From contig NZ_WWGX01000035.1 of assembly GCF_009862265.1 (NCBI RefSeq), positions 3,786-67,785 on the forward strand: a stretch of 64,000 nucleotides of DNA. The letters run 5' to 3'. A program made the position numbers and the translations under genes. Below, one piece after another: positions 26,518 through 35,534 of the stretch (position 1 is its first letter; the number at the start of each line of letters is the position of its first letter). Below the pieces are notes generated by a model, which was not told where the DNA came from, did not search any database, and saw nothing but the letters and a program-made list of their open reading frames with translations. Source of the DNA: Streptomyces sp. SID8352 (lineage in GTDB: Bacteria > Actinomycetota > Actinomycetes > Streptomycetales > Streptomycetaceae).

Positions 26518-27885
26518 TCAGTACCGGGGCGGCCGGTCCGGGAAGGAGCGGCCCCGCTCGATCAGCTCCATGGCCTGGCGCTGCCGCGGGAAGCTGCGGG
26601 CCTGCTGGAGCATCCGGGCCAGGGCGCGCCCGGCCGCGTTGGAGCCGGCGACATGCGGATAGTGGTCGAGGAAGACGTCCCAGTGCGCGCAGGCGGCCTC
26701 GAGCCGGCCGTCGGCCACCAGCGCCTCCGCGAGACGGGCCTGGGTGAGGGCGTAGGAGCGGTGCTGGCCGGGGTCCCGGTGCTGGACGGAGGACCGGAAG
26801 GCGTGGACGGCCTCCTCCGGGCGCCGCAGCACCTGCAGTGTGCGGGCCCGCCGGTACTCGATTCCCGCCCGCGGGTAGGACGTGAACGCGCCGCCGCCGC
26901 GGCCGTCCGCCCGGCGGTGGGCGTCACCGCTCGCCTCGAGATCGCTCAGCGCGCCCTTCTCGTCGCGGCAGGCCGCGCGCGTGTGGCCGCGCTGGGCGAG
27001 GACGAAGGCCGCCACCGCCGGGTCGTCCCGCCCCGCGTGGCGGACGGCGGAGTCGGCGAGGCTGTGGGCCCGGCGGATGTGGCCGAGGCTGAGGGCCTGG
27101 GCGCTCATGACGCGCAGGGTGATCGCGTAGCCGGCCCGGTCACCGCTCTCGCGCGCCAGCTCCAGGGCCAGCGTGTAGTACTCGTGGGCCAGACCGTGGT
27201 GCGCGGTGTCGGCCGTCATGGAGCCCAGCAGGTGGGTCAGCCTGCCGCAGTGGCCCAGCACCCGGGGGTCGGCGGCCTCCCCGGCCGCAACGGGCGCCAG
27301 CCGGGCCGCGTTGTCCGCCAGACAGGCCGCCAGGGCCGAACGCAGGCGGGCCCCGCCGTGGGTCCGGACCAGGCCGGCGAAGAGCTCCACCATGGTGCCC
27401 AGGAACTGCTCGTCCGCCGACGGACGGGAGGTGTCCCGCGGGCCGGGGCGGGGCACGTCCGGTCCCCGGCCCGGGGGAGGGCACACGGCCGGCGCGTAGG
27501 TGATGCCGATGAGGGACGCCCGCTGCCCCGGGTCGGCGTCCTGGCCGCACAGCGCGACGAGCCGGGTGATGCCCCCGCCCCCCTCCTCCCCGGCACCGGG
27601 CGGGGGGACGTCGGCGCCGGGCAGCCCCCCGGGCCGGGTGAGGCCGGTCTCCTCGGCCGGGATCAGCCGGCCCGCCCGGAGACTGAGCGCCTGGGCGACC
27701 AGATCGGGCACCGGGTCACGGGGCCGCGACCCCCTGAGCCAGTGCGCCACGGCCGTACGGTCGTAGCGCAGCGGCAGCCCCTGGGCCGCCCCCAGCGAGT
27801 TCACCGCGCGGGCGAGGTCCGCGGCGCTCCAGGAAGTGGCTTCGAGGAGGACGGCGAGTCGCCCGTTGGGAGCGCGTTGCGGCAT
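26518..27885 (-). CDS. XRE/TPR transcriptional regulator
   Basis: 455 residues. The N-terminal 75 residues look like a helix-turn-helix domain of the streptomycete TPR-regulator type (SWSAADLARAVNSLGAAQGL, YDRTAVAHWLRGSRPRDPVP). The remainder is an all-helical tetratricopeptide array from about 140 to 440 (HGLAHEYYTLALELARESGD, AYALTQARLAEALV-type repeats) ending in RQRQAMELIERGRSFPDR. Such proteins often sit in specialised-metabolite clusters and respond to peptides or small ligands. ATG at 27885 has AAGGGGA about 7 bases upstream. It is the first gene of the unit regulator, fusion enzyme, 172-residue protein. Confidence 0.78.
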   Translation of the reverse strand: MPQRAPNGRLAVLLEATSWSAADLARAVNSLGAAQGLPLRYDRTAVAHWLRGSRPRDPVPDLVAQALSLRAGRLIPAEETGLTRPGGLPGADVPPPGAGEEGGGGITRLVALCGQDADPGQRASLIGITYAPAVCPPPGRGPDVPRPGPRDTSRPSADEQFLGTMVELFAGLVRTHGGARLRSALAACLADNAARLAPVAAGEAADPRVLGHCGRLTHLLGSMTADTAHHGLAHEYYTLALELARESGDRAGYAITLRVMSAQALSLGHIRRAHSLADSAVRHAGRDDPAVAAFVLAQRGHTRAACRDEKGALSDLEASGDAHRRADGRGGGAFTSYPRAGIEYRRARTLQVLRRPEEAVHAFRSSVQHRDPGQHRSYALTQARLAEALVADGRLEAACAHWDVFLDHYPHVAGSNAAGRALARMLQQARSFPRQRQAMELIERGRSFPDRPPRY

Positions 27886-28660
27886 GACGGTCCCCTTCCG
27901 CCCGCACAGGTGACGTACCCGCGCCTGTACGTCCCACTGGATACGCGAACCGGACGGGCGGCGCACCACCCACGCCCATATCCGGTCACGGCCCGGCCGC
28001 CGCCGCCCGGCCGGGTCCGGCCGCCGGCCTGCGGCGGGCGTGCGCCGGCGCGGGGGAACGCCGTCCGCACCCCGGCCGCGCACGGGAAAAAACGACGCAA
28101 AAGAGCGCATGCCCGGGGCATATTCCGGACGGCCCCCGGGCAGCCCGCGCGACCGGCCCGCCGCCGGGCACCGCACCGGCGGGCCGGCCCCCGGGCGTGA
28201 ACGCGTTGAACGCCGTCCGGGCACCCGCGGGCCGCGCGGACGGCAGTGCCGCGGGCGTGCGCCCGGACCGCTGCGGGACGTCTCGTCCTCCGCGGCACCG
28301 CGTGCTACAGGTGGCTGATGGACGATCCGTTTGCCCTGAGCCCGGTGCGGGCGGCAGCAGACCCGGCGGACCCCGGCACCACCGACGCCCCCGGCGTTCC
28401 CGATGCCCCCGGCGGCACCCGCCCCGCCCCGGCCGGGACGGGCCCCGTGCGCCCGGACCCGCCGGACCCGGCGGGCCCCCCGGGCCCCCCGGACTCCCCG
28501 GACCCGGCGGACCCCCCGGACCCGGCGGGCCCCCCGGGCCCCCCGGACTCCCCGGACCCGGCGGACCCCCCGGACCCGGCGGGCCCCCCGGACCCGGCGG
28601 ACCCGGCGGCGGGCGGCACCGCGCCGGCCGGCGGGCCGCTCCCCGGTCCGGCACCGGGGA
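27886..28660. other. Intergenic region with 18-bp motif copy 2 and a 54-bp tandem repeat
   Basis: Holds the promoter of the TPR regulator (minus strand), the second GGGCGTGAACGCGTTGAA at 28193-28210, and a 54-bp tandem repeat with about 2.5 copies between 28462 and 28605 (GGCGGGCCCCCCGGGCCCCC type). A plus-strand frame from ATG 28318 reads a Pro/Asp-rich peptide through the repeat but runs into the end of mgtE on the other strand, so I do not call it a gene. Confidence 0.6.
28462..28605. repeat. 54-bp tandem repeat next to the mgtE 3' end
   Basis: Unit start points at 28471, 28525 and 28579 give an exact period of 54 bases (18 codons). On the plus strand it reads PPGPPDSPDPADPPDPAG-like, on the minus strand Gly/Ser-rich. 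Copies are nearly identical, so it is young or actively homogenised. Confidence 0.8.
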
Positions 28661-30028
28661 TCAGACGCCCAGCACGGCCTTCGCCGTCAGGAAATAGATG
28701 ATCAGGCCGGTGGCGTCCACGAGCGTCGTCACCATCGGCGCGGAGATGACCGCCGGATCGATCCGCAGCCGCCGGGCCAGCAGCGGCATGGTCCCCCCGA
28801 TGGTCGCCGCCCACCCGCACACCACGATGAGCGTGATGCCCAGCACCACCGCGATCCCCCCGCCGACGAACACCGCCCCCACCGCCAGCCCCAGCACCGC
28901 CAGCAGCGACCCCAGCACCAGACCCACCCGGCACTCGCGCCAGACCACCCGCATCAGGTCCGAGCCCCGCACCTCGCCCACCGCCAGGGCCCGCACACAG
29001 GCCGTCGCGGCCTGCGCGCCGGCGTTGCCGCCCGCCCCGATGAGCATCGGAATGAACAGGGCGAGCGAGGCCACCTCCTCCAGCGTCGCCTCGAACACCC
29101 GGGTCACCCCGACCGTGAGGGTCGCCGCGACCAGCAGCAGGCTCAGCCACAGCGCCCGGTAGCGGGCCAGCTGCCACACCGAGGCCGCCATGTAGTGGCC
29201 CGCCCACGGCGCCGCCCCCGCCTGCCGGGCGACGTCCTCCGTGTCCGCCGCCTCGATGACCTCGACGGCGTCGTCGATGGTCAGCAGCCCCACCAGCCGG
29301 TCCTCACTGTCGACGACGGGCAGGTTCAGGTCGTTGGTCTCCTGCATCAGCCGGGCCGCGGACTCGGCGGAGTCGGTGGCGTACGCGCAGGCCGGCTCGG
29401 TCACCACCAGATCGCACACCATCGTGTCCGACGCGTTCAGCACCAGCTCGCGCAGCTCCACCACACCGGTCAGCCGCCGCCCGGAGTCCACCACCGGAAG
29501 CGTGTACACCGTCTCCGCCTCCCGCCCCTTGGCCCGCACGGTCCGCAGCGCCTGCGCGACGGTCAGCGCCTGCGGCAGGGCGACCACCTCGGGGGTCATG
29601 CAGCGGCCCACGGAACCCTCCGGATAGCCCAGCAGGGCCGAGGTCATCCGGCGCTCGTGCAGGCTCAGCCCCGCCAGCACCCGCTTGACGACCTTCGCGG
29701 GCGCCTCCCGCAGCATCCTGGCCCGGTCGTCCGGCCCCATGCCCTCGATCAGATCCCGGAAGGAACGGTCCCGCAGCCCCTCCAGGATCGGCTGCTGGTC
29801 GACCGGCTCCAGCTCCTCGAACACCTCCAGCGCCCGGTCCTTGGGCAGCAGCCGGAACGCCACCCCGGCGGTCACCGCGTCCATCCGCGCCAGCTCGTCG
29901 GCGATCACATGCGGCGCACGCCGCTCCAGCCACTCCTGCGCGGCCTCCAGCCGCCGCTGCCCGACGGCCTCCCGCAGCGACTCGGCCGGCTCCGCGCCGG
30001 ACTCGGGGGAGGGGGACGACTGCGACAT
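28661..30028 (-). CDS. mgtE: Magnesium transporter MgtE
   Basis: 455 residues with the complete MgtE plan: N-terminal superhelical domain (RLLPKDRALEVFEELEPVDQ), two CBS domains (GRCMTPEVVALPQALTVAQA; ETVYTLPVVDSGRRLTG; NDLNLPVVDSEDRLVGLLTI), and five membrane helices with the pore-lining segment GAGGNAGAQAATACVRALA. It forms a dimeric magnesium channel gated by cytosolic magnesium through the CBS domains. ATG at 30028 with GAGGA 6 bases upstream. The gene is alone on its strand; a long 5' region of 316 bases separates it from the AraC gene. Confidence 0.93.
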   Translation of the reverse strand: MSQSSPSPESGAEPAESLREAVGQRRLEAAQEWLERRAPHVIADELARMDAVTAGVAFRLLPKDRALEVFEELEPVDQQPILEGLRDRSFRDLIEGMGPDDRARMLREAPAKVVKRVLAGLSLHERRMTSALLGYPEGSVGRCMTPEVVALPQALTVAQALRTVRAKGREAETVYTLPVVDSGRRLTGVVELRELVLNASDTMVCDLVVTEPACAYATDSAESAARLMQETNDLNLPVVDSEDRLVGLLTIDDAVEVIEAADTEDVARQAGAAPWAGHYMAASVWQLARYRALWLSLLLVAATLTVGVTRVFEATLEEVASLALFIPMLIGAGGNAGAQAATACVRALAVGEVRGSDLMRVVWRECRVGLVLGSLLAVLGLAVGAVFVGGGIAVVLGITLIVVCGWAATIGGTMPLLARRLRIDPAVISAPMVTTLVDATGLIIYFLTAKAVLGV

Positions 30029-30344
30029 GACGGATCCTCGGGGGACGCTGCCGGACGGGGGACACCGGAACGGACCGCGTGCGCGGCAGGGAACCGCCCC
30101 CGCCCCTTACGGCAGCGGACGTGGGCCCCGCACGGCACACGGACCGGGAGAATCACCGCTCATCGCGGTACCACCCCCTCGGCTCCGGAAACCGCCAACG
30201 GCACACCCCGCCCCGTTTCCGGGCGACGCGTCCGCACACTACCGCGCACGGACCGGCCCGGGCGAAGCCGCCTCACCCGCGCACCGGGACGGCCGCCCCG
30301 CAGCGGCCCGCGCCCCGGCACCGCCGTGCCCCCGCCCGCTCCCG
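30029..30344. other. mgtE upstream region; contains a T-box-like 14-mer on the minus strand
   Basis: Reading the minus strand, 30177-30164 is GGGGTGGTACCGCG, 13 of 14 bases of the T-box riboswitch consensus AGGGTGGNACCGCG. It is followed by a local ACCGC/GCGGT pairing. No specifier loop, AGTA loop or matching CCCT arm was found, and the downstream gene is not an amino-acid gene. No magnesium M-box core is seen. Probably a chance match, noted because it lies in the leader position. Confidence 0.3.
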
Positions 30345-31121
30345 TCACGGCCCGCCGCCGCGGGCCCGGGCGAAACGGGACGGGGGCATCCCGAAGACCC
30401 GCGTGAACGCGGCCGTGAACGCGGCGGGGGAGGAGTAGCCGAGACGGGCACCGACCTCGCTGACCGGCGCGGTCCGCAGCAGCGGCACCGCCGCGAGCAG
30501 CCGGGCCCGGCCCCGCCAGGCGGCCGGGCTGTCACCGGTCTGCGCGCGGAAGCGGCGGGTGAGGGCCCGCTCGCTCATGGCCGCCCCCGCGGCCCAGGCG
30601 GCATTGGTGACCCCGGCGTCCGGCTCGGCCAGGTACGCGCGGCAGAGCACCGCGAGAGCGGCGTCCGCGGGAATCGCGACATGGAACGGGAGCGGGGTCA
30701 GCCCGGCGATCTCGTGCAGGAGGAGAGCGGCGACGCACCCCTCCCGCCCGGACAGGCTGTAGTCGGCCCCGAACCCGTCCGCCGCCCGCAGCAGTTCCCG
30801 CAGCAGCGGCGGGACGTCCACCACCGTGCACACGGCCGGCCACCAGGGAACGGCACCCGGCTCGACGTACAGGCTGCGGGTGCTCACCCCCAGCATCCGC
30901 ACCCGGTGCCGGGTGGCCGCCGGGACCAGCACGGCACGCTCGGGCGGAACGGTCCAGGTGCCCTGGGCGGTCTCGACGACCATGACCCCGGTCGCCCCGT
31001 GGAGGAACTGGGCCCGCCGGTGCTCGTGCCAGTCCAGCAGATGACCGGGCGGATAGTCGGTGCCGACCGGCAGGACGGCCCGGTCGGCGTGGTCGACCTC
31101 GGCCAGGGACACGTTCCTCAT
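30345..31121 (-). CDS. AraC-family regulator with N-terminal cupin
   Basis: 258 residues. N-terminal cupin-like sensor (HLLDWHEHRRAQFLHGATGV, TWTVPPERAVLVPAATRHRV) and a C-terminal AraC double helix-turn-helix (NAAWAAGAAMSERALTRRFR, then VSEVGARLGYSSPAAFTAAF and the motif GMPPSRFARARGG). Transcribed divergently from the TauE-like permease 85 bases away, which it may control. Start at ATG 31121; the ribosome site is weak. Confidence 0.85.
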   Translation of the reverse strand: MRNVSLAEVDHADRAVLPVGTDYPPGHLLDWHEHRRAQFLHGATGVMVVETAQGTWTVPPERAVLVPAATRHRVRMLGVSTRSLYVEPGAVPWWPAVCTVVDVPPLLRELLRAADGFGADYSLSGREGCVAALLLHEIAGLTPLPFHVAIPADAALAVLCRAYLAEPDAGVTNAAWAAGAAMSERALTRRFRAQTGDSPAAWRGRARLLAAVPLLRTAPVSEVGARLGYSSPAAFTAAFTRVFGMPPSRFARARGGGP

Positions 31122-31206
31122 CCGGCCACCCTACGGGCCGGAACGCGAAACAACGGGGCCGGGCATCGCATGCGGGACCCCCGCCGGGACTGGTGGAGTG
31201 GACGCC

Positions 31207-32529
31207 GTGGACATCGTGTGGGCCGCGGACATCGCGGCACTGGCCGGGATCGGGCTCCTCACCGGGGCGACGACGGTGCTGTTCGGGTTCGGCGGCGGAT
31301 TCGTCACCGTGCCGGTCGTGGTCTGGGCCGACGCCTCCCTCGGCGCGGACGCGATGCCGGTGGCGACCGCCACCTCGGCCCTGGTCATGGTGGTCAACGC
31401 GGGCTTCGCGACAGCCGTCACACCACGGCGGACCCTCCTCGCGCTCCGCGGCGCCACCCCCCTGCTCCTCCTGCTCGCCGCCGGCGCCGCGGCCGGCGCG
31501 TCCGCCGCGCGCCTCGCCCCCGCCGCCCCGGTCCGCTGGGCCTTCATCGCCTACCTCGCCCTCACCCTCGCCGACGTCCTCCTGCGCCCCGGCTTCCTGC
31601 GCCCGCACACCCCCGCCGGGGCCGCGGCCCCCTCGGGGGCGGTCCCGGACACGCCCCGCCGTCCCCTGCCGGCCGCCCTCGGCGCGCCCGTCGGCGCCCT
31701 CGCGGCCCTCCTGGGCGTGGGCGGCAGCGTCATGACCGTCCCCGCGATGCGCAGGGCCGGGCACCCGATGCGCGAGGCGACCGCGCTGGCCAACCCGCTC
31801 ACCCTCGCCATCGCCCTGCCGGCCACCGCGGTGTCCCTGGCCGCCGCCCCCGCCGCCGCCGCGCACCCCCACCTGGTGGGCCTCGTCGACCTCCGCGCCG
31901 CCACCGCGCTGCTCCTCGGCGCCCTGCCGGTGATCGCCGTCCTGCGCCGCCGCCCGGTGCGGATCACCGACCGCGCCCACGCCCGGGCCTACACCGCGCT
32001 GCTCGTCCTGGCCGCGGCCGCCATGCTGCCCGCCGCCGCCTCATCGGCGGGTGCCGCCGCGGTCCCCGACGGCCAGCCGGCTCGCCACGATGTCCGCCGC
32101 GAGCAGCCCCGCGTGCGCCTCCAGCCGCCCGCCGCCGCTGAACAGGTCGATGCCCAGGCGCTCCTCGACCTTCCTGATCCGGTGGTACACCGTCGCCCGG
32201 TGCAGATACAGGTCGGCCGCGACCTGCTTCACGTTGCCCGCCGTGGTGAGGTACGCCCGGAGCGTCTCGACGAGCGCGGCGGCCGACTCGTCCTCCAGCA
32301 GCCACCTCAGCGGCGGGCTGACGAAGTGGTGCGCCAGGATGTTGGTGGGCACCGCCGCGAGCCCCGCCATGTGCCCGGTGCTGTCCCAGCGGATCACCTG
32401 GTGCTTCCAGCCCAGGCTGTCGCCCAGGTCCAGGCTCTGCCGCGCCTGCCACACGGCCGCGCTGGCCCGGCCCGAGACCACGGTGCTGGCCGCGACCAGC
32501 CACGGCACGTCCACCCCCTGGGGCCGTGA
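31207..32529 (+). CDS. TauE/SafE-family permease with antisense read-through extension
   Basis: The first about 280 residues are a TauE/SafE-type permease: about eight hydrophobic segments, GATTVLFGFGGGFVTVPVVV in the first half and the matching ALLGVGGSVMTVPAMRRAGH in the second, the internal repeat typical of the family, which exports sulfite, sulfoacetate or related anions. The last helix ends near 32045. No stop follows: the frame stays open for another 480 bases, to 32529, antisense to the PucR gene, adding a polar Arg/Gln/Pro tail. The real protein may have this tail, or the stop may have been lost by mutation or a base error. GTG 31207 is chosen as the start with GGAG 8 bases before it; GTG 31198 is possible. 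Confidence 0.75.
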   Translation: MDIVWAADIAALAGIGLLTGATTVLFGFGGGFVTVPVVVWADASLGADAMPVATATSALVMVVNAGFATAVTPRRTLLALRGATPLLLLLAAGAAAGASAARLAPAAPVRWAFIAYLALTLADVLLRPGFLRPHTPAGAAAPSGAVPDTPRRPLPAALGAPVGALAALLGVGGSVMTVPAMRRAGHPMREATALANPLTLAIALPATAVSLAAAPAAAAHPHLVGLVDLRAATALLLGALPVIAVLRRRPVRITDRAHARAYTALLVLAAAAMLPAAASSAGAAAVPDGQPARHDVRREQPRVRLQPPAAAEQVDAQALLDLPDPVVHRRPVQIQVGRDLLHVARRGEVRPERLDERGGRLVLQQPPQRRADEVVRQDVGGHRREPRHVPGAVPADHLVLPAQAVAQVQALPRLPHGRAGPARDHGAGRDQPRHVHPLGP

Positions 32530-33285
32530 CCGGAAGACGAGGTCCGCGGCCTTCGTCGCCAGGAGTTCGGGCAGCGCGTCGTGCACGTCGCGCGGATACG
32601 GCGCGAGGAGCGCGAAGCTGACCGACCCGCTGAACGCGATCAGGCACCGGTTGCGCGGATGGGCCTCGGCGAACCGGTTGGTCAGCGCCGCCAGGCGCCC
32701 CCGCGTCGCGGGGTCGGCCGACCGGGCGTCGATCGCGGCGGGCATGGACAGGGCGAGGCAGACGAAGGAGTCGTCGTGCTGGAGCCGGCCCTCGCGGATC
32801 GCCCGGCCCAGCAGCACGTCCAGCGTCTCCAGGTCCCCCGTCGCGAAGGCCCGCCCGACGTGGTCGTCGGCCCACTCCGGCGGGACGAGCAGCCCGGCAC
32901 CCTCCAGGGCGTGCACGCTCGCCTCGGCGATCCGGCTCACGCTCTCCACCCGCTCGGAGGACAGCGGCCCCCGCGCACAGGTGATCCAGAGCAGCAGCGA
33001 CGGCGCCGACCCCGGCGAGCTGACCGGGAGCACCAGCGTCGACGGCACCCCCAGCTCCACACTGCCGCCGATGTACACCGGCACGGAGATCCGGGTCACC
33101 GCGCGGGTGCTCAGCCCGAGATGGCGCGGTGAGACCGGCTCGGCGCGGACGTCGTCCGGTGAGGCGTTCGGGACGGACCGGGCGACGCGGTGCAGATGGA
33201 GGTCGGTCAGCTCCACCGGGACGTCCAGCGACGCGGCCAGCGACTGCACCAGTTCCTGGAGGTGCTGGGCCAGGAGTCCGTTCAC
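32041..33285 (-). CDS. PucR-family regulator
   Basis: 414 residues. The C-terminal PucR helix-turn-helix is clear (TAGNVKQVAADLYLHRATVY, then HRIRKVEERLGIDLF). The N-terminal region is a sensor-like domain (LPVSSPGSAPSLLLWITCAR) and the middle resembles the GGDEF-like region of this family. PucR proteins control purine/allantoin and amine catabolism in Gram-positive bacteria. GTG at 33285 with GGAGGAG 5 bases upstream. It lies 49 bases after the last ABC ATPase and is probably the last gene of the ureide-type operon, hence its regulator. Confidence 0.86.
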   Translation of the reverse strand: MNGLLAQHLQELVQSLAASLDVPVELTDLHLHRVARSVPNASPDDVRAEPVSPRHLGLSTRAVTRISVPVYIGGSVELGVPSTLVLPVSSPGSAPSLLLWITCARGPLSSERVESVSRIAEASVHALEGAGLLVPPEWADDHVGRAFATGDLETLDVLLGRAIREGRLQHDDSFVCLALSMPAAIDARSADPATRGRLAALTNRFAEAHPRNRCLIAFSGSVSFALLAPYPRDVHDALPELLATKAADLVFRSRPQGVDVPWLVAASTVVSGRASAAVWQARQSLDLGDSLGWKHQVIRWDSTGHMAGLAAVPTNILAHHFVSPPLRWLLEDESAAALVETLRAYLTTAGNVKQVAADLYLHRATVYHRIRKVEERLGIDLFSGGGRLEAHAGLLAADIVASRLAVGDRGGTRR

Positions 33286-33334
33286 CGCGGCTCCTCCCGT
33301 CCGCGGGGAGAGCCCCGCACCGCTGACGCCATCC

Positions 33335-34486
33335 TCAGCCCCCGTTCCCCGCGGCCCCCGCGGCCCCCGCGGCCCCCGCGGCTCCGGCGGTCCCGGCGGC
33401 CGCCGGGACGGCGGGGGACGCGGACGGGGCGGCGGGCCGTATCCCGCCCGCGTGGATCTGCTCGGCCCAGTGGCAGGCCACCCGGTGCCCCGGGCCCGCC
33501 CCGGGCACCTCGACCGTCCGCAGCGCGGGCCGCTCGCTGTCGCAGCGCGAGGGCTGCTTCCACGGGCAGCGGGTGCTGAAGCGGCAGCCCGGCGGCGGGT
33601 TCTCCGGGCTGGGGAGGTCGCCGTGCAGCAGGATCTGCTCCCGGCCGTCCTCCTGGCGCGGGTCGGGGTGCGGCACCGCGGACAGCAGCGCACGGGTGTA
33701 GGGGTGCAGCGGCCCGTCGAACAGTTCCCGGGACGGGGCCTCCTCGACGAGCCCGCCCAGGTACATCACCCCGATCCGGTCGCTGACGTGCCGGATCACG
33801 GCGAGGTCGTGAGCGATGATCAGATAGGTCAGCCCGAACCGCTCCTGGACGTCCTCCAGCAGGTTGATCACCTGGGCCTGCACGGACACGTCCAGCGCGC
33901 TGACCGGTTCGTCGGCGACGATCAGCTGCGGTTCGACGGACAGGGCCCGCGCGATGCCGATCCGCTGGCGCTGGCCCCCGGAGAACTCGTGCGGGTACTT
34001 GCCCAGCGCGGTCCGCGGCAGGCCCACCGAGTCCAGCAGTTCGTGCAGCCGTGCCGGGGTGCCCTCCCCGGCCAGCCGGTGGGCCCGCATCCCCTCGCGG
34101 AACATCTGCTCCACGCTCTGGCGCGGGTCCAGGCTCCCCAGCGGGTCCTGGAACACCATCTGCAGGTGCCGCCGCTGCCGCCGGAGCGCTTCGCCGCGCA
34201 GGGTGCGCAGGTCCGTCCCGCCGAAGAAGATCTCCCCGGCGGTCACGGGGGTGAGCTGGAGCACGGCCCTGCCGAAGGTGGACTTGCCGCAGCCGGACTC
34301 CCCGACCAGTCCGTAGGTCTCGCCCCGGTGGATCCGCAGGTCGACGCCGTCCACCGCGTGCACGTGCCCGACCGTGCGGCTGAACAGGACACCGCGGCGG
34401 ATCGGGAAGTGGACCTTCAGCCCGCGCACCTCCAGGAGCGGGTCCCCGGACGGGTCCGGGTGGGCTCGGGGGGTCTGTGCCGTCAT
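33335..34486 (-). CDS. Peptide/nickel-type ABC transporter ATPase (DppF/OppF-like)
   Basis: 383 residues. Walker [18 protein letters not shown], signature [14 protein letters not shown], Walker [13 protein letters not shown], and the C-terminal oligopeptide-transporter zinc-like Cys motif region ([20 protein letters not shown]). The tail is Ala/Gly-rich low complexity. AAGGAG lies 8 bases before ATG 34486, which overlaps the stop of the partner ATPase (ATGA). It energises the importer encoded upstream. Confidence 0.9.
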   Translation of the reverse strand: MTAQTPRAHPDPSGDPLLEVRGLKVHFPIRRGVLFSRTVGHVHAVDGVDLRIHRGETYGLVGESGCGKSTFGRAVLQLTPVTAGEIFFGGTDLRTLRGEALRRQRRHLQMVFQDPLGSLDPRQSVEQMFREGMRAHRLAGEGTPARLHELLDSVGLPRTALGKYPHEFSGGQRQRIGIARALSVEPQLIVADEPVSALDVSVQAQVINLLEDVQERFGLTYLIIAHDLAVIRHVSDRIGVMYLGGLVEEAPSRELFDGPLHPYTRALLSAVPHPDPRQEDGREQILLHGDLPSPENPPPGCRFSTRCPWKQPSRCDSERPALRTVEVPGAGPGHRVACHWAEQIHAGGIRPAAPSASPAVPAAAGTAGAAGAAGAAGAAGNGG

Positions 34487-35532
34487 GGGGCCTGCTCCTT
34501 CGGTCCGGTCGTCGGTGCGGCCGTCGCCGCCGGGAGGGGGTGGTGGCAGCGCAGCCGGTGCCCGGCCTCCCCCGACCACACCGGGCTCTCCCGCCGGCAC
34601 AGCCCGGTGGCGGCGGCGCAGCGCGGCGCGAAGGCGCACCCCTGCGACCAGGGGATGTTGTCCGCGACGGAGCCGGGGATCGAGTGCAGGCGCTGCTGCC
34701 CGCCGTCCAGCCTCGGCACGGACGCCAGCAGGCCCCCGGTGTAGGGGTGGCGGGGCCCGTCGAACAGGTCGTAGCGGCCGGCCCGTTCGACGATCCGCCC
34801 GCCGTAGAGCACGTTGACCGAGTCGCACAGGCCCGCGACCACGCCCAGATCGTGCGTGATCATGATCAGTGAGGTGCCCGAGCCGACGACCAGTTCCTTC
34901 AGCAGGGCGAGGATCTGCGCCTGGATGGTCACGTCCAGGGCCGTGGTCGGCTCGTCGGCGATCAGCAGCCGCGGCTCGCAGGCCAGGGCCGTCGCGATCA
35001 GCACCCGCTGGCGCATGCCGCCGGACACCTGGTGCGGGTACTCGCGCATGCGGCGGCCCGGGTCGGGGATGCCGACCCGTTCGAGCATCTCCTGCGCGCG
35101 GCGCAGCGCCTGCGCCCGGCCGGTGCGCCGGTGGCGCCGGATCACCTCCGCGACCTGGGTGCCCAGCGGCACCACCGGGTTGAGGGAGGACAGCGGGTCC
35201 TGGAAGATCATCGCGAGGTCGGCGCCGCGCCGGTCGCGCAGCGCCCCGTCCGACAGCGTGAGCAGGTCGGTGCCGTCGAACACGGCCCGTCCCCGCACCT
35301 GTGTCCCGCGCCGGGGCAGCAGCCCCATGACGGCCAGCGAGGTGACCGACTTGCCGCAGCCGGACTCGCCGACCAGGCCGACGACCTCGCCGGGCGCCAC
35401 GTCGAAGCTCACCCCGTCGACCGCGGTGAACGGCTCGGCCCCGGGCCGGGTGAAGGTGACGGAGAGGTCCTCCACCGACAGGAGCTTGCCCCCGCCTGGG
35501 GAAGGGGCCGTGTGTGTGCCTGGGTTCGTCAC
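34483..35532 (-). CDS. Peptide/nickel-type ABC transporter ATPase (DppD/OppD-like)
   Basis: 349 residues. Walker [17 protein letters not shown], signature [14 protein letters not shown], Walker [13 protein letters not shown] and the C-terminal Cys motif ([18 protein letters not shown]). Start GTG 35532 with GGAGG 5 bases upstream, two bases past the DppC-like stop. Heterodimer partner of the DppF-like ATPase. Confidence 0.9.
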   Translation of the reverse strand: MTNPGTHTAPSPGGGKLLSVEDLSVTFTRPGAEPFTAVDGVSFDVAPGEVVGLVGESGCGKSVTSLAVMGLLPRRGTQVRGRAVFDGTDLLTLSDGALRDRRGADLAMIFQDPLSSLNPVVPLGTQVAEVIRRHRRTGRAQALRRAQEMLERVGIPDPGRRMREYPHQVSGGMRQRVLIATALACEPRLLIADEPTTALDVTIQAQILALLKELVVGSGTSLIMITHDLGVVAGLCDSVNVLYGGRIVERAGRYDLFDGPRHPYTGGLLASVPRLDGGQQRLHSIPGSVADNIPWSQGCAFAPRCAAATGLCRRESPVWSGEAGHRLRCHHPLPAATAAPTTGPKEQAP

Positions 35533-35534
35533 CG

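Noticed and set aside
28318..28701. Pro/Asp-rich plus-strand frame from ATG 28318
   Set aside because: Encoded by the 54-bp tandem repeat and overlapping the 3' end of mgtE on the other strand; no homology visible.
30029..30344. Magnesium (M-box) riboswitch before mgtE
   Set aside because: The conserved M-box core (GGTGAGGCTCC-type) is absent.
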